Assembly: GCA_034044135.1 (NCBI GenBank)
Contig: CP139022.1
Location: 1 to 53,590, forward strand
DNA length: 53,590 nucleotides
Direction: 5' to 3'
DNA from: Flammeovirgaceae bacterium SG7u.111
Lineage (GTDB): Bacteria > Bacteroidota > Bacteroidia > Cytophagales > Flammeovirgaceae
The stretch's first letter is position 1. Each line of letters begins with the position of its first letter. Below, one piece after another: positions 36,831 to 46,100 of this stretch. Position numbers and translations under genes: made by a program. The notes beneath the pieces were generated by a model that was not told the origin of the DNA, made no database searches, and worked only from the letters and a program-made list of their open reading frames with translations.

Positions 36831-37301
36831 CGACAACTTCGGGCTAAAAACGACAATTGCGGGAAGACATTTATAGAGAATGGTAGCAAAAGCACTAACA
36901 ACGACAGTTTCGGGGCTTCACCGATTAATACTATTTTTTATTTAAATATTTCTTTTAACAAGTTTGTTTAAAAACGACAGTTTCGGGTTGTTCTTTTGTA
37001 TTTAACTTGTTAAAAGAAGGTCAGATCCTTTTCTGTATTTTTAATTTTTATAATATTTTAATCTTTTAGGTAGTCATAATTTACTGATAAACAAATAGTT
37101 ATTTATGCTTATGACGACAGTTTCGGGACTTGGAACGACTCCTTCGGTTTTTAAGGCGACAGTTTCGGGATGATAGAACGACAGTTATGGGACAAAACAA
37201 CGACAGTTATGGGATATGACGACTATTACGGGTAGACAAAGCTAAAAACACTTTTAAACAGAAACAACGACGGTTTCGGGTTGAAAAACGACAGTTTCGG
37301 G
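36831..37301 (+). repeat. Iteron array, 12 copies of a 13-bp motif
   Basis: Consensus CGACAGTTTCGGG, all in one orientation. Starts: 36831, 36851, 36902, 36975, 37115, 37136 (weak), 37157, 37179, 37201, 37220, 37268 and 37289. Neighbouring starts are mostly 19-22 bp apart, about two helical turns, as expected for Rep-bound iterons. The copies at 36902, 36975, 37115, 37157 and 37289 match the consensus exactly; 37179 and 37201 share the variant CGACAGTTATGGG. Confidence 0.93.
36950..37018. repeat. 15-bp perfect inverted repeat around an iteron
   Basis: The arms TTCTTTTAACAAGTT (36950-36964) and AACTTGTTAAAAGAA (37004-37018) flank the iteron at 36975-36987, with 39 bp between them. It could be a Rep-dimer or host-factor site, or form a cruciform in the origin. 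Confidence 0.85.
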
Positions 37302-37375
37302 TTGAAAACCATATTATATTCTTTTTTTATGAGAAAAACTTATGATTTATTCTTTATTTATTTTAAATTCGATGT

Positions 37376-38392
37376 ATGGAGGTAAGTATCATTGATAGAG
37401 TAAGGAAGCGGCAGCCTGCTGTAGTGAAGGCAAATAGCTTGATAGAGGCCAAGTACAAGATGAGCACTCGTGAGCAAAAAGTATTGTTATTCCTGATATC
37501 TAAATTGAGTCCTGAAAAAAAATCTGAACACATCTATGAAACTCATGTTGATGAAATAATGCAAGTGTTGAAAGATTCAGGAATTAAGTGGGGAGACGCC
37601 TACTCTTGTTTTACAGACATTATCATGCTTTTGAAAAGTAAGCCAATTAGCATTCACACGGCTGGTGAGCTAACTATAGCCAACTGGTTGGGAACAGTTT
37701 CTTTGGTGGAAAAATCTGGCGTGGTAAAATATACGTTCGATTCCCTGATAACCCCTTTTTTGTTTGAGATAAAGAAAAACTTTACGCAATATCCGTTGAG
37801 GTATGTGATAAGGCTGCGAAGCACCTATAGCATACGGGTATATGAATTATTGAAACAATATTTGAAAATAGGGGAGAGGCGCATTAGTCTTTCGGACTTG
37901 AGAGAGCTTTTAGGTATTGAAGATGAGCTCTATCCACGGTTTTATGATTTTAAAAAACGAGTATTGTTGCCTGCTCAAAAAGAACTAGAAAAGCATACCG
38001 ATTTATCGTTCGAGTTCAAGGAGATAAAGGTCAAGCGAACTGTCACTGGAATTATTTTTTATATCTATCGAAAAGAAGAAACTCCTTCCCAGCAACTAGA
38101 ATTACATAAAAGCTCACAAGCAACACTTGGTCAGAATAAAGCAGGAGCGACTGTCGATGCTGAAACCCTAGAGAAAGAAGAGCGCTTAAAAGAGCGCTTG
38201 CACGAATTAGAGCTGGATAACTGGCAAATAGAGCGAATTATGGATAGAGTAGGGGTAAAGCCCGAAACAGGGGTATGGAAACTGATAAATGCCATCAAAA
38301 TGGATAAGAGGGATGGTAGAATTAAAGACTCTTTGGGAGGGTATACCGCAAGGCAGTTTGAAAAGAACTATAACCTTGGTTTTTTTAAGTAA
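37376..38392 (+). CDS. repB: Replication initiator protein, Rep_3/RepB family
   Basis: The 338-residue protein opens with a typical Rep_3 start, VVKANSLIEAKYKMSTREQKVLLFL (about 16-40), followed by the two winged-helix domains of this family (about 15-140 and 150-235, with RLRSTYSIRVYELLKQYLK). A helical C-terminal tail follows. It should bind the iterons just upstream and open the origin; monomers activate and dimers often repress in this family. The start lies 74 bp after the last iteron. This gene plus iterons plus parAB identifies the molecule as a plasmid. Confidence 0.94.
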   Translation: MEVSIIDRVRKRQPAVVKANSLIEAKYKMSTREQKVLLFLISKLSPEKKSEHIYETHVDEIMQVLKDSGIKWGDAYSCFTDIIMLLKSKPISIHTAGELTIANWLGTVSLVEKSGVVKYTFDSLITPFLFEIKKNFTQYPLRYVIRLRSTYSIRVYELLKQYLKIGERRISLSDLRELLGIEDELYPRFYDFKKRVLLPAQKELEKHTDLSFEFKEIKVKRTVTGIIFYIYRKEETPSQQLELHKSSQATLGQNKAGATVDAETLEKEERLKERLHELELDNWQIERIMDRVGVKPETGVWKLINAIKMDKRDGRIKDSLGGYTARQFEKNYNLGFFK

Positions 38393-38418
38393 TCAAAAGC
38401 TTTTTATGCAATGAATGG

Positions 38419-39639
38419 TTACTCTCTTACAAAGGAAATATAGAGCTTACTCTCTTTTTTGTCTGAATATTCAGTGATGATTCGATCTCTGTCAAAACCA
38501 AGAGATGATAAGTATGAAGTAGCATTGATAGCTCTTCCCATGGGTAAGTAATCATCTGACTCGCTATTCGCTTTGCCGCCTTTCAGCAATAGTTTAATAT
38601 TTTTTCTAGCTATTGTTTTGTTGGCTATATACCACAAAATTTCCTTGCTATGATCTGTGAGCTCATAAGAGTTTTCTTGAAAGTTTAGAGATAAATTTAT
38701 ATCAGATTCAAGAAGGCTTTTGATCTCTTCTGAAGGAATGAGGTTATATGATTTACTTGAAGAGTAGGTTGTTTTTGAAGAAAAGGATGCTTTGTATATA
38801 TCAGTGGCATTTCCAAAGTTACTGATGTAAAAACACTCGTTATCGTCTCCGATACAAAAATAAAATTCATCGTTGTCGGTATTTATTTCTCCTATTAATT
38901 TTTCAGGTTTACTCCATACCTTCCACGAATCATAAAGCTTTTTAGCAACAAAAATATCCATTGTTCCATTGTTATTTTCAGATGAAAAAAACAGTTGTTT
39001 TTTATCCTCTGAGAGAAAAGGACATATTTCGCGCCTGACTGAATTAATGCTGACTCCCAAATGGAGTGGCGTAGACCAGTTTTCTCCATCAAATTCACTT
39101 ACGAATAAATCTTCTTTGCCCACTGAAATCTTATTGGTCATGCTAAATATGAGGACATCTAACCCACTTGACATATAAAAACTATGGACTTTGGAATAAT
39201 TTAGTTTTTTGATGGAAAGTTTTTCTGGTTTTTTCCATGTCTTGTTTTCAAATTGAGATACAAAAATTCCTTCGAACTTAAATACATTTGTTGGGATGAT
39301 TTCGGTACTTAGAAGGTATTGGAACCTATCATTCTTTCCCAAGGAATTCTTCAATAACTTGAACCTAAGGCTATCAATTTGCTCGTAGGTATCGAGCCAT
39401 TCGACTGGAAACCAGTTCTTTTTTGCGGGGAGCCGCCCTACTACAGTACCTTTTTTATTTGTGAAAAACCTAAAGAAATAACCTTTTCCGTCAAGACCTG
39501 AAATCAATGGAATATTGGTAGAGTCAGTATTTGCTGAGAATAAAGGTATGATAGAGTGGGGGACAGCTGGTTCTTGCGCTATGCTTAGCTGAAAGGAAAT
39601 GATAAACCCAAAGAATAATACGAGCTTCAAACGATTCAT
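38419..39639 (-). CDS. Secreted PD40-repeat protein with degenerate OmpA-like C-terminus
   Basis: The 406-residue product has a signal peptide (cleavage near SIAQ). The middle has several WD40-like PD40 beta-propeller units, for example FLSEDKKQLFFSSENNNGTMDIFVAK and FYISNFGNATDIYKA. The C-terminal 100 residues resemble an OmpA-type peptidoglycan-binding domain (LNFQENSYELTDHSKEIL; MGRAINATSYLSSLGFDRDRI), but without the clear N-x-x-L-S-x-x-R-A motif. Bacteroidota use such proteins in the periplasm and outer membrane, including near T9SS functions. It is convergent with rep and stands alone. Its role here is unknown. Confidence 0.78.
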   Translation of the reverse strand: MNRLKLVLFFGFIISFQLSIAQEPAVPHSIIPLFSANTDSTNIPLISGLDGKGYFFRFFTNKKGTVVGRLPAKKNWFPVEWLDTYEQIDSLRFKLLKNSLGKNDRFQYLLSTEIIPTNVFKFEGIFVSQFENKTWKKPEKLSIKKLNYSKVHSFYMSSGLDVLIFSMTNKISVGKEDLFVSEFDGENWSTPLHLGVSINSVRREICPFLSEDKKQLFFSSENNNGTMDIFVAKKLYDSWKVWSKPEKLIGEINTDNDEFYFCIGDDNECFYISNFGNATDIYKASFSSKTTYSSSKSYNLIPSEEIKSLLESDINLSLNFQENSYELTDHSKEILWYIANKTIARKNIKLLLKGGKANSESDDYLPMGRAINATSYLSSLGFDRDRIITEYSDKKESKLYISFVRE

Positions 39640-39764
39640 GGAGAAGTTAAATTAGTCTGTGACAATTAGGTTAGTTTGGAGCTATTCTTAAGGACAAACA
39701 GTATTTCACCTAATATCTATTTTCATTTGTGATATCAGGTGAAATGTAAAATATATACTAAAAA

Positions 39765-40496
39765 CTACAAATTCATTTTCTTGAAGATAGGCTCAGGTAT
39801 ATTTTTGATAATGAGCATGATCCATCGCCACATCCATTTTACATACACCGTATTTTTCTTTTTTTTCAGCCCTTTGAAAACGGCCTCAGCCACCTCTTTG
39901 GGTTGTGCGGTGAGTGGTGCGGGGAGTTCCAGTTCGGCGGTCATTTTTGTATAGACAAATCCTGGCTTCACGCTCATTACGTGTACCCCTTTTTTTGCGC
40001 CCCTATTGCGAAGTCCTGCCAAAAAAGCGGAAAACCCAGCTTTGGCACTTCCATAAAAAAGCTTGCTCTGGCGGCCTCTTTCTCCGGCAACGGAACTGAT
40101 TCCGGCAATAGAGCCTGTTCCTTTGTTTTCATAATCGTTGGCAATGACGTTGAGGATAGATGCAGCTCCCGTATAGTTGGTAGCTATCATTTTTTCTGCT
40201 TCTAACCAATTTTCGTTGGCAAGCTCTTCCTCTACCATATATCCAAACACACAGATGCTTATTTCGGGTTTTGTGGGTAGTTTATCATAAAAGGCTTGGT
40301 GCCCAGTATAGTCACAAGCATCGAAGGCAAAAGCCTCTGCTTTTATTCCAAAACGAGCCTCGAGGTCGCCTTTAAGGGGTATTAGCTTTTCAGGGTTTCT
40401 CCCAGCAAGTTGGATATCGTATTTTTCAGACGCAAATTTTCGGGCAATGGCCACGGCCATGTCTGAGGTGGCACCAAGTATGAGTACGGTCGGCAT
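39765..40496 (-). CDS. dprE2: DprE2-like short-chain dehydrogenase (keto-arabinose reductase)
   Basis: The 243-residue product is a classical SDR with a GATSDMA nucleotide loop (8-14), catalytic Ser134/135 and the YGSAK box (Tyr148, Lys152). Its C-terminus (IIKNIPEPIFKKMNL) is close to that of mycobacterial DprE2, which sets it apart from general SDRs. DprE2 reduces the 2-keto intermediate made by DprE1 and so completes the change of polyprenyl-phosphoryl-ribose to polyprenyl-phosphoryl-D-arabinose. It is the third gene of the UbiA-DprE1-DprE2 set, 58 bp after dprE1. Confidence 0.87.
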   Translation of the reverse strand: MPTVLILGATSDMAVAIARKFASEKYDIQLAGRNPEKLIPLKGDLEARFGIKAEAFAFDACDYTGHQAFYDKLPTKPEISICVFGYMVEEELANENWLEAEKMIATNYTGAASILNVIANDYENKGTGSIAGISSVAGERGRQSKLFYGSAKAGFSAFLAGLRNRGAKKGVHVMSVKPGFVYTKMTAELELPAPLTAQPKEVAEAVFKGLKKKKNTVYVKWMWRWIMLIIKNIPEPIFKKMNL

Positions 40497-40554
40497 TTTT
40501 TTCGAGGTAGTGGTTCAAAAATGAAATATATATGTGATCACAAGGAAACTTGTG

Positions 40555-41904
40555 TCAGGCAATTACAGGACGCTTGCCCAATTTTGGCTCTATTAACCTT
40601 TTCGACTGCATGGAAGAGAACTTGTGCCCAGGGTTGTATCGGTTGACTATCTCCACAAACCGATCGATATTTGGATAGGATTCCCAAAATACTTCAGGAT
40701 TCATTCGGGCATCTTTGGTAAGGTAGAGCCTTCCTCCGTAGTCGAGCACGACTTTGTCCAGTTCGTCCAAGAACTCAAATAAGCCTTTTTTTATAGGAAA
40801 GTCCAAGGCCAGTGTAAAGCCTTCCATAGGGAAGGATATCAGACTGTCCTGTTTGCCAAAAAGCTTGAGCACGGCCAAAAATGACCCCATTCCTTTTTTG
40901 CCTATCCTTGTCAAGATATCGATCAGCCCTTTGTGGCTGGTTTCCAGAGGCAATACGAATTGGTATTGAACAAATCCTTTTTTTCCATACATTCTGTTCC
41001 AATCAGATATGGCATCTAGCGGATAGAAAAACGGTTCGTAAGGGATCATGTTTTCTATAAGCGGTTTCGTATTTTTATGGTAATAAAGGAAGTTAAAAGC
41101 CTTTATAGAGAGTTGGTTTAGGACGAAGCCAGGGAAATTGAATGGGATGGCAAGCTTCATCTTGTTTGGGAGGGCCAACGGGTCTTTCCCCCCAACTTCT
41201 TTTGCCGTTGCATGTTCGCCCGCCATCATAATACTTCGTCCAAACTGTTTACCACCTTTGAGGCAATCTATCCAAGCCATGGAATAGGTAGCATCTTTAT
41301 ATTGCTGGAAAAGGTCTATGATCTCTTCAAGATTCCTCGCTTTGATCTGTTTTTGTGAAATATATGCAGATTCTATTTTTTTGAGTTGGAACTTAGCAGT
41401 AAGGATTACCCCGGTTAACCCCATGCCTCCACAAGTAGCTTCAAAAAGTTCTGTATTAAGCTTTGGACCACAAGTAGCTATAGCTCCATTGGCAAGTAAT
41501 ATATCCATCTCGCTCACATGGCTGGAGAAACAGCCTTCCACATGGTGATTCTTTCCGTGTACATCGGAAGCTATCGCACCTCCTACAGTCACGAATTTTG
41601 TTCCTGGGGTCACGGGTAAAAACCAGCCATTAGGCACACTAAATTCCAATATATCGGCAAGGCTTACCCCCGCTTCACATTCTATCTGCCCAGTTTGGCT
41701 ATCAAAAGAAATCACCTTATCATACCTGAGGGTAGAGATGATATTGTTACCTAGGGAAGCGTCGCCGTAGCATCTTCCAAGCCCTCTAGTAATAATGTCA
41801 GACCTACCTTCTAAAAAGCTTGGCAATTCGTCTTTTTGGGAGAAAGATTTTTCCTCTGCTCTTACGATAGGGTAGCTGCCCCAGTTGGTTACTTGTTTTT
41901 TCAT
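40555..41904 (-). CDS. dprE1: DprE1-like FAD-dependent decaprenylphosphoryl-ribose oxidase
   Basis: The 449-residue product has the FAD_binding_4 fold and detailed DprE1 features: RGLGRCYGDAS (40-50), VTVGGAIASDVHGKNHH (105-121), GGMGLTGVI, DWNRMYG and the Lys of YLTKDAR (Lys397, matching the catalytic Lys418 of the M. tuberculosis enzyme). It would oxidise the 2'-hydroxyl of polyprenyl-phosphoryl-ribofuranose. The residue matching Cys387 of M. tuberculosis, the covalent target of benzothiazinones, is Ala366 here. It overlaps the UbiA gene by 4 bp. The alignment is from memory of the mycobacterial sequence. Confidence 0.9.
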   Translation of the reverse strand: MKKQVTNWGSYPIVRAEEKSFSQKDELPSFLEGRSDIITRGLGRCYGDASLGNNIISTLRYDKVISFDSQTGQIECEAGVSLADILEFSVPNGWFLPVTPGTKFVTVGGAIASDVHGKNHHVEGCFSSHVSEMDILLANGAIATCGPKLNTELFEATCGGMGLTGVILTAKFQLKKIESAYISQKQIKARNLEEIIDLFQQYKDATYSMAWIDCLKGGKQFGRSIMMAGEHATAKEVGGKDPLALPNKMKLAIPFNFPGFVLNQLSIKAFNFLYYHKNTKPLIENMIPYEPFFYPLDAISDWNRMYGKKGFVQYQFVLPLETSHKGLIDILTRIGKKGMGSFLAVLKLFGKQDSLISFPMEGFTLALDFPIKKGLFEFLDELDKVVLDYGGRLYLTKDARMNPEVFWESYPNIDRFVEIVNRYNPGHKFSSMQSKRLIEPKLGKRPVIA

Positions 41905-42788
41905 TCGCCAAAAATTTTAATTTCCGGATAGTAGATGATGAAGTAGAAACTTACAATCCATAAAAAAAGACAAGCTTGTATAAAGCGGTCTTTATAGAGA
42001 ATGGCGGTTGGAGAACCCGTATTATTCTCTACAAAAGTAATCTGTAAATACCTAAGTATCCCTGCTATAACAAACAAACAGGTATAATACAGCCTGTGTG
42101 TGCCCCATTTTTCGAAAGTATTTGCAGCAAGAGAATACAACAAGTAGGCTACGATAGTAATAGCCGATAGCATTGCCAGTGTAACATTCATGAACTCTAA
42201 GTTATACCCTTTTACCACCTTCCTCATTTCTCTACCAGAATCTAACTTGAGCAACACATCATCGCGCCTTTTGGCAAAAGCCATGATTAAGGCTAATAGA
42301 AATACCATAAGAGTAAGCCATTCAGAAACAGCTACCTCGCTCAATACACCTCCACTTTTTACTCTTAGTACAAACCCTATTGACACGATGATAACATCCA
42401 GAATAGATATATTTTTTAGCCCAAAAGAATAGCCAAGGTTGAGTGCAAAGTATATAGACAATATGAATAAAAACTTTGGCTTGAGCATGAATGCGAGCCC
42501 GAAACCACATAAAAGGCATATTGCTAAAACAATGAGTGCTTGTTTTTTAGATACAGAACCAGAAGCTAAAGGCCGTTCACTCTTTTTTGGGTGCTTTTTA
42601 TCGGCTTCTATATCTCTATAGTCGTTGATGATGTACACGCAACTAGCAATGAGGCTAAAAGATAAGACCCCCCCCGCTAGGCTCATGAGTTTTTGTATCT
42701 GGAATAGCTCGCCAGCAAAAAAAAGAGGTATGAATAAAAAAGAGTTTTTCACCCATTGTTTTGGGCGTAGAAGTTTTATGAGTTCCAC
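41901..42788 (-). CDS. ubiA: UbiA-family polyprenyl-phosphate phosphoribosyltransferase (DPPR synthase-like)
   Basis: The 295-residue product has about nine membrane segments and the motif NDYRDIEADKKHP (55-67, the N-D-x-x-D-x-x-x-D site), preceded by RPKQWVKN at the N-terminus. Both are features of the DPPR synthase branch (Rv3806c-like) of UbiA, not of quinone prenyltransferases. It would join phosphoribosyl pyrophosphate and a polyprenyl phosphate, giving the substrate that a phosphatase, DprE1 and DprE2 turn into a lipid-linked arabinofuranose. No phosphatase gene is beside it. It is the first gene of this operon. Confidence 0.88.
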   Translation of the reverse strand: MELIKLLRPKQWVKNSFLFIPLFFAGELFQIQKLMSLAGGVLSFSLIASCVYIINDYRDIEADKKHPKKSERPLASGSVSKKQALIVLAICLLCGFGLAFMLKPKFLFILSIYFALNLGYSFGLKNISILDVIIVSIGFVLRVKSGGVLSEVAVSEWLTLMVFLLALIMAFAKRRDDVLLKLDSGREMRKVVKGYNLEFMNVTLAMLSAITIVAYLLYSLAANTFEKWGTHRLYYTCLFVIAGILRYLQITFVENNTGSPTAILYKDRFIQACLFLWIVSFYFIIYYPEIKIFGE

Positions 42789-42890
42789 AGGCTATAAATA
42801 TTACTGACCAGTAACAATTTGAGTAAGTAATGGTAATAAGACAGTGTTGGTGATTTTGGGTAATCCTAATAGTTGTATATTCTTCTGTTT

Positions 42891-42898
42891 CAAAGTTA
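42891..42898 (-). promoter_or_regulatory. Candidate -7 element for the UbiA-DprE1-DprE2 operon
   Basis: On the minus strand this reads TAACTTTG, an exact TAnnTTTG match about 100 bp before the UbiA start. No clear -33 element lies at the normal distance, so support is weak. Confidence 0.3.
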
Positions 42899-42951
42899 AA
42901 CATACATATGTATACAGATGTATGTTATTAGGATATTTCGTCTTTAAACAA

Positions 42952-42982
42952 TTGTTAACAAAAGATAATGATTATATATTTG
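42952..42982 (+). promoter_or_regulatory. Candidate Bacteroidota promoter for the giant surface protein
   Basis: TTG (42952-42954) and TATATTTG (42975-42982) are spaced by 20 bp, the arrangement known for Bacteroidota housekeeping promoters. The leader would be about 125 bases. Confidence 0.5.
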
Positions 42983-43115
42983 AGTTTTTGTTAAGCTCTA
43001 AATGCCTTATTTTCACTCTATTATTAAAAGTGAACCTTGGTTATTATAAGGTGTTTCTTCTTGAGTATGTAACAATATACTAGTTCAATAAAAAAATAAC
43101 TACCACTCTAAAACC

Positions 43116-46100
43116 ATGAAAAAAGTACTTCTACTGTTTTTCTGCCTGCAATCTTTCTTATTATCAACGTATTCTTACAGTCAAGTCCTTGATCCAAATG
43201 ATCCTGTAGTTAGATGGGAAGAGGGCGACCCTGTTCCTTCCCAACCTGCCTTTGGTCAGATAGGTAAGTGGATTGCTAAGAGCGTTGTAAGGTGGGACAA
43301 TGAACCCTTCAAGCCCTATATTTATAAAGGGATGCCGTTTAGGTTGATGTTTCCAAAAAACTACGATCCAAATCGTGCTGAAAAATACCCGATAATCGTA
43401 ATGTTTCATGGCCGTGGAGAGGCTGGGGATATTACAGATAATGAACGACAGTTGATCCATGGTGCTGAAAAGCATAAGAACGCTATAGAAAACGGTACCT
43501 ACGATGGCTTTCTTTTGTTTGGACAGAACACTTCGGGCTGGTGGAACAGCTACTTGTATGGAGTGATCAATGATTTGATTACTAATAAAATGCCAACGGA
43601 GATAAATATAGACCTGAACAAGGTTTACGTCCATGGTTTATCATCTGGTGGTATTGGTGTATGGGAAATGGTGATCAATTATCCGAGGATAGCAGCGGCA
43701 GTACTTCCAATGAGTGCTTCTAGCTCCTACCAGACCAATATACTCAACAAGCTAAAATTCACTCCAATGTGGATTTTTCAAGGTAGTGAAGATAGCAATC
43801 CTCCTCCTGAAAGGACTATTTCTCAGGTAAATTTATTGAAAGGGCTAGGTGCAGATGTTGCTTATACTATTTACGAGGGTGTTGGTCATGGTACTTGGAA
43901 TCGTGCTTACAGTGAATCGGACTTCTTTCCTTTTATGAACAGGGCAAATAAAGTAAATCCATGGGTGCTTTTTGGAAAAAGTGAGTTTTGTCCCGGTGAT
44001 CAAGTTAATGTGACTATAGGTGTTACAGCAGGCTTTGATGGATATCAGTGGAGGAAAAATGGTAATGTTATTTCAGGAGCTAATGGAAATACTGTTAGTG
44101 TGTCTGATTATGGTGTTTATGACGTACGCATCAAAAGGGGGAGTGATTGGTCTTATTGGTCACCAACCCCTGTTGAAATTAAAATTAAAGAACCTACCGT
44201 TACGCCTCCTATTCAGATAGAAGGGCTTGCAAGCAAAGTCATCCCTGCACCAGATGGCAATAATGGAGTAACATTAGAGCTACCTGATGGCTATGTTACT
44301 TACCAATGGAAAAAAGTTGGTAACAATTCAGTGATAGGTTCATCACGAATGTTGACTGTAACTGAACCTGGCGAATACATTGCGTCTGTAACCGAATTGA
44401 ATGGATGTTCTAGTAGTTTTTCAGATCCTTTTTCAGTGGTGAATGCAAATGGAAGCAATGGACCTGATGCTGTAAATGGATTGCTTGCCTATGCACCGTC
44501 TAAAACCACTATTCAGTTGAATTGGAGCGATAATCCAAATGCTACTTATAATGAGACAGGTTTTGAAGTATATAGAGGTGATGAAGCAGGAGGTCCTTAT
44601 CAACTTGTTGCTATTACTGATGCAGATGAGCTTACCTATTTAGATGAAGACCTAGCCCCTAATACAGAATACTTTTATATCGTCCGTCCTGTTAATGACA
44701 AGGCTGCAGGTCCAGAATCTACAGAGGTAAATGCTCGTACCCAAGTGGATAAAGAAAACCCAGCAGCTCCATTAAACCTTAAGGTTGTATCCACCACTAA
44801 TAATTCGGTGAGTTTGGCATGGGATGCATCTACTGATAATGTTGGAATTGGTCGATATGATGTGTACCAGAATGGTGTAAAAGCTGTAGTAACAGAAGGA
44901 ACATCAACAACCATTTATAACCTTGTGGAAGAACAGGTATATACCTTTTATGTAAAAGCAAGAGATATTACAGGTAATGAGTCTGCTGCAAGTAACCAAG
45001 TGACAGCTGCAGCTATTTTCTCTGGCCTAACCTATAAATATTATGAGGGTAGTTGGAATTCATTGCCTGATTTTAACGCATTGACCCCAGATGCATCAGG
45101 ACGTGCAGATAATATAGATATAAGTATACGGCAACAGGATGATAACTTCGCTGTTTTATGGGAAGGGTTTGTCAATATTCCCATAGCCGGTACTTATACA
45201 TTTGAAACCCGTTCGGATGATGGAAGCAAGCTTTATATAGGAGAATATGACGAAGCTAATCTATTAGTTAATAATGACGGGCTGCACGGCACAGTATCCA
45301 AAAGTGCTTCTTATACCTTTGCTTCTGCTGGAGCTTATCCTATAGCTGTATCTTTCTTTGAAAAAGGTGGTGGACAAGTAATGGAAGTATATTGGTCGAG
45401 TGACCAAGGTTTGGCAAGGGAAAAGATGCCAAATGAAGCATTTGGCTCTGACTTTATAATGCCAGGACTTCCTCCTGAAGTTCCAACTCAATTAGCAGCA
45501 ACATCTATCTCTTATGAGCAAATCGACCTTACTTGGTCTGATAATAGCAATAATGAAACAGGATTCCAGCTTTATAGGGCTGATAATCCTGTCGGACCAT
45601 TTTATCCTGTGGCTATAGTTGGAGTAGATGAAACTAGTTATAGTGACCTAGGGCTAGATGCTGAAACGACTTATTTTTATAAAGTAATGGCGATTGGCCA
45701 ATATGGGGAATCAGGTTTCTCAGATGAAATTAAAAGAGGGCTCGACTATTCTTATTATGAGCAAAACTTTAGTAACCTCGATCAATTAGAGACTGCTACA
45801 CCTATTAAGACTGGCGTTTCTGATGACTTTGACCTTAGTTCAAGAGAAAGGGATTCTAATATTGCTTTTAAGTGGGAGGGGACAATAAGTTTACCAGCCA
45901 CTGGGGATTATAAGTTCTATACAAGATCAGATGACGGAAGTGAGCTGTTCATTAATGGTACTCAAGTAGTATTTAATGATTACAACCAAGGAATGACAGA
46001 GCGTGGAGGCACTATTAACCTTGTGGCAGGAAATTATCCAATAAAAGTAACTTGGCGCCAAGGTGGGGGAGGTTATGGCCTTGAGGTTCGTTATGAAGGC

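Larger units (their letters stand above)
36715..37375. other. Plasmid replication origin region (oriV)
   Basis: The 661-bp gap between the divergent parA and rep genes contains twelve iterons, a 15-bp inverted repeat and two strongly A+T-rich stretches (about 36925-36960 and 37025-37110) that could serve as melting regions. I did not find a convincing DnaA box. The whole region is non-coding. Confidence 0.85.
42789..43115. other. Divergent intergenic region with promoter elements
   Basis: This 327-bp gap lies between the arabinose-lipid operon and a giant surface-protein gene. It contains a good rightward promoter (42952-42982), a leftward TAnnTTTG match at 42898-42891, a 6-bp-arm palindrome at 42801-42814 (TTACTGACCAGTAA) and the palindrome TACATATGTA at about 42903-42912. 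No small gene is apparent. Confidence 0.55.

Noticed and set aside
36831-37301. A CRISPR array in the repeat region
   Set aside because: The repeats are only 13 bp, their spacing is irregular, there are no cas genes, and they sit between parA and rep as iterons do.
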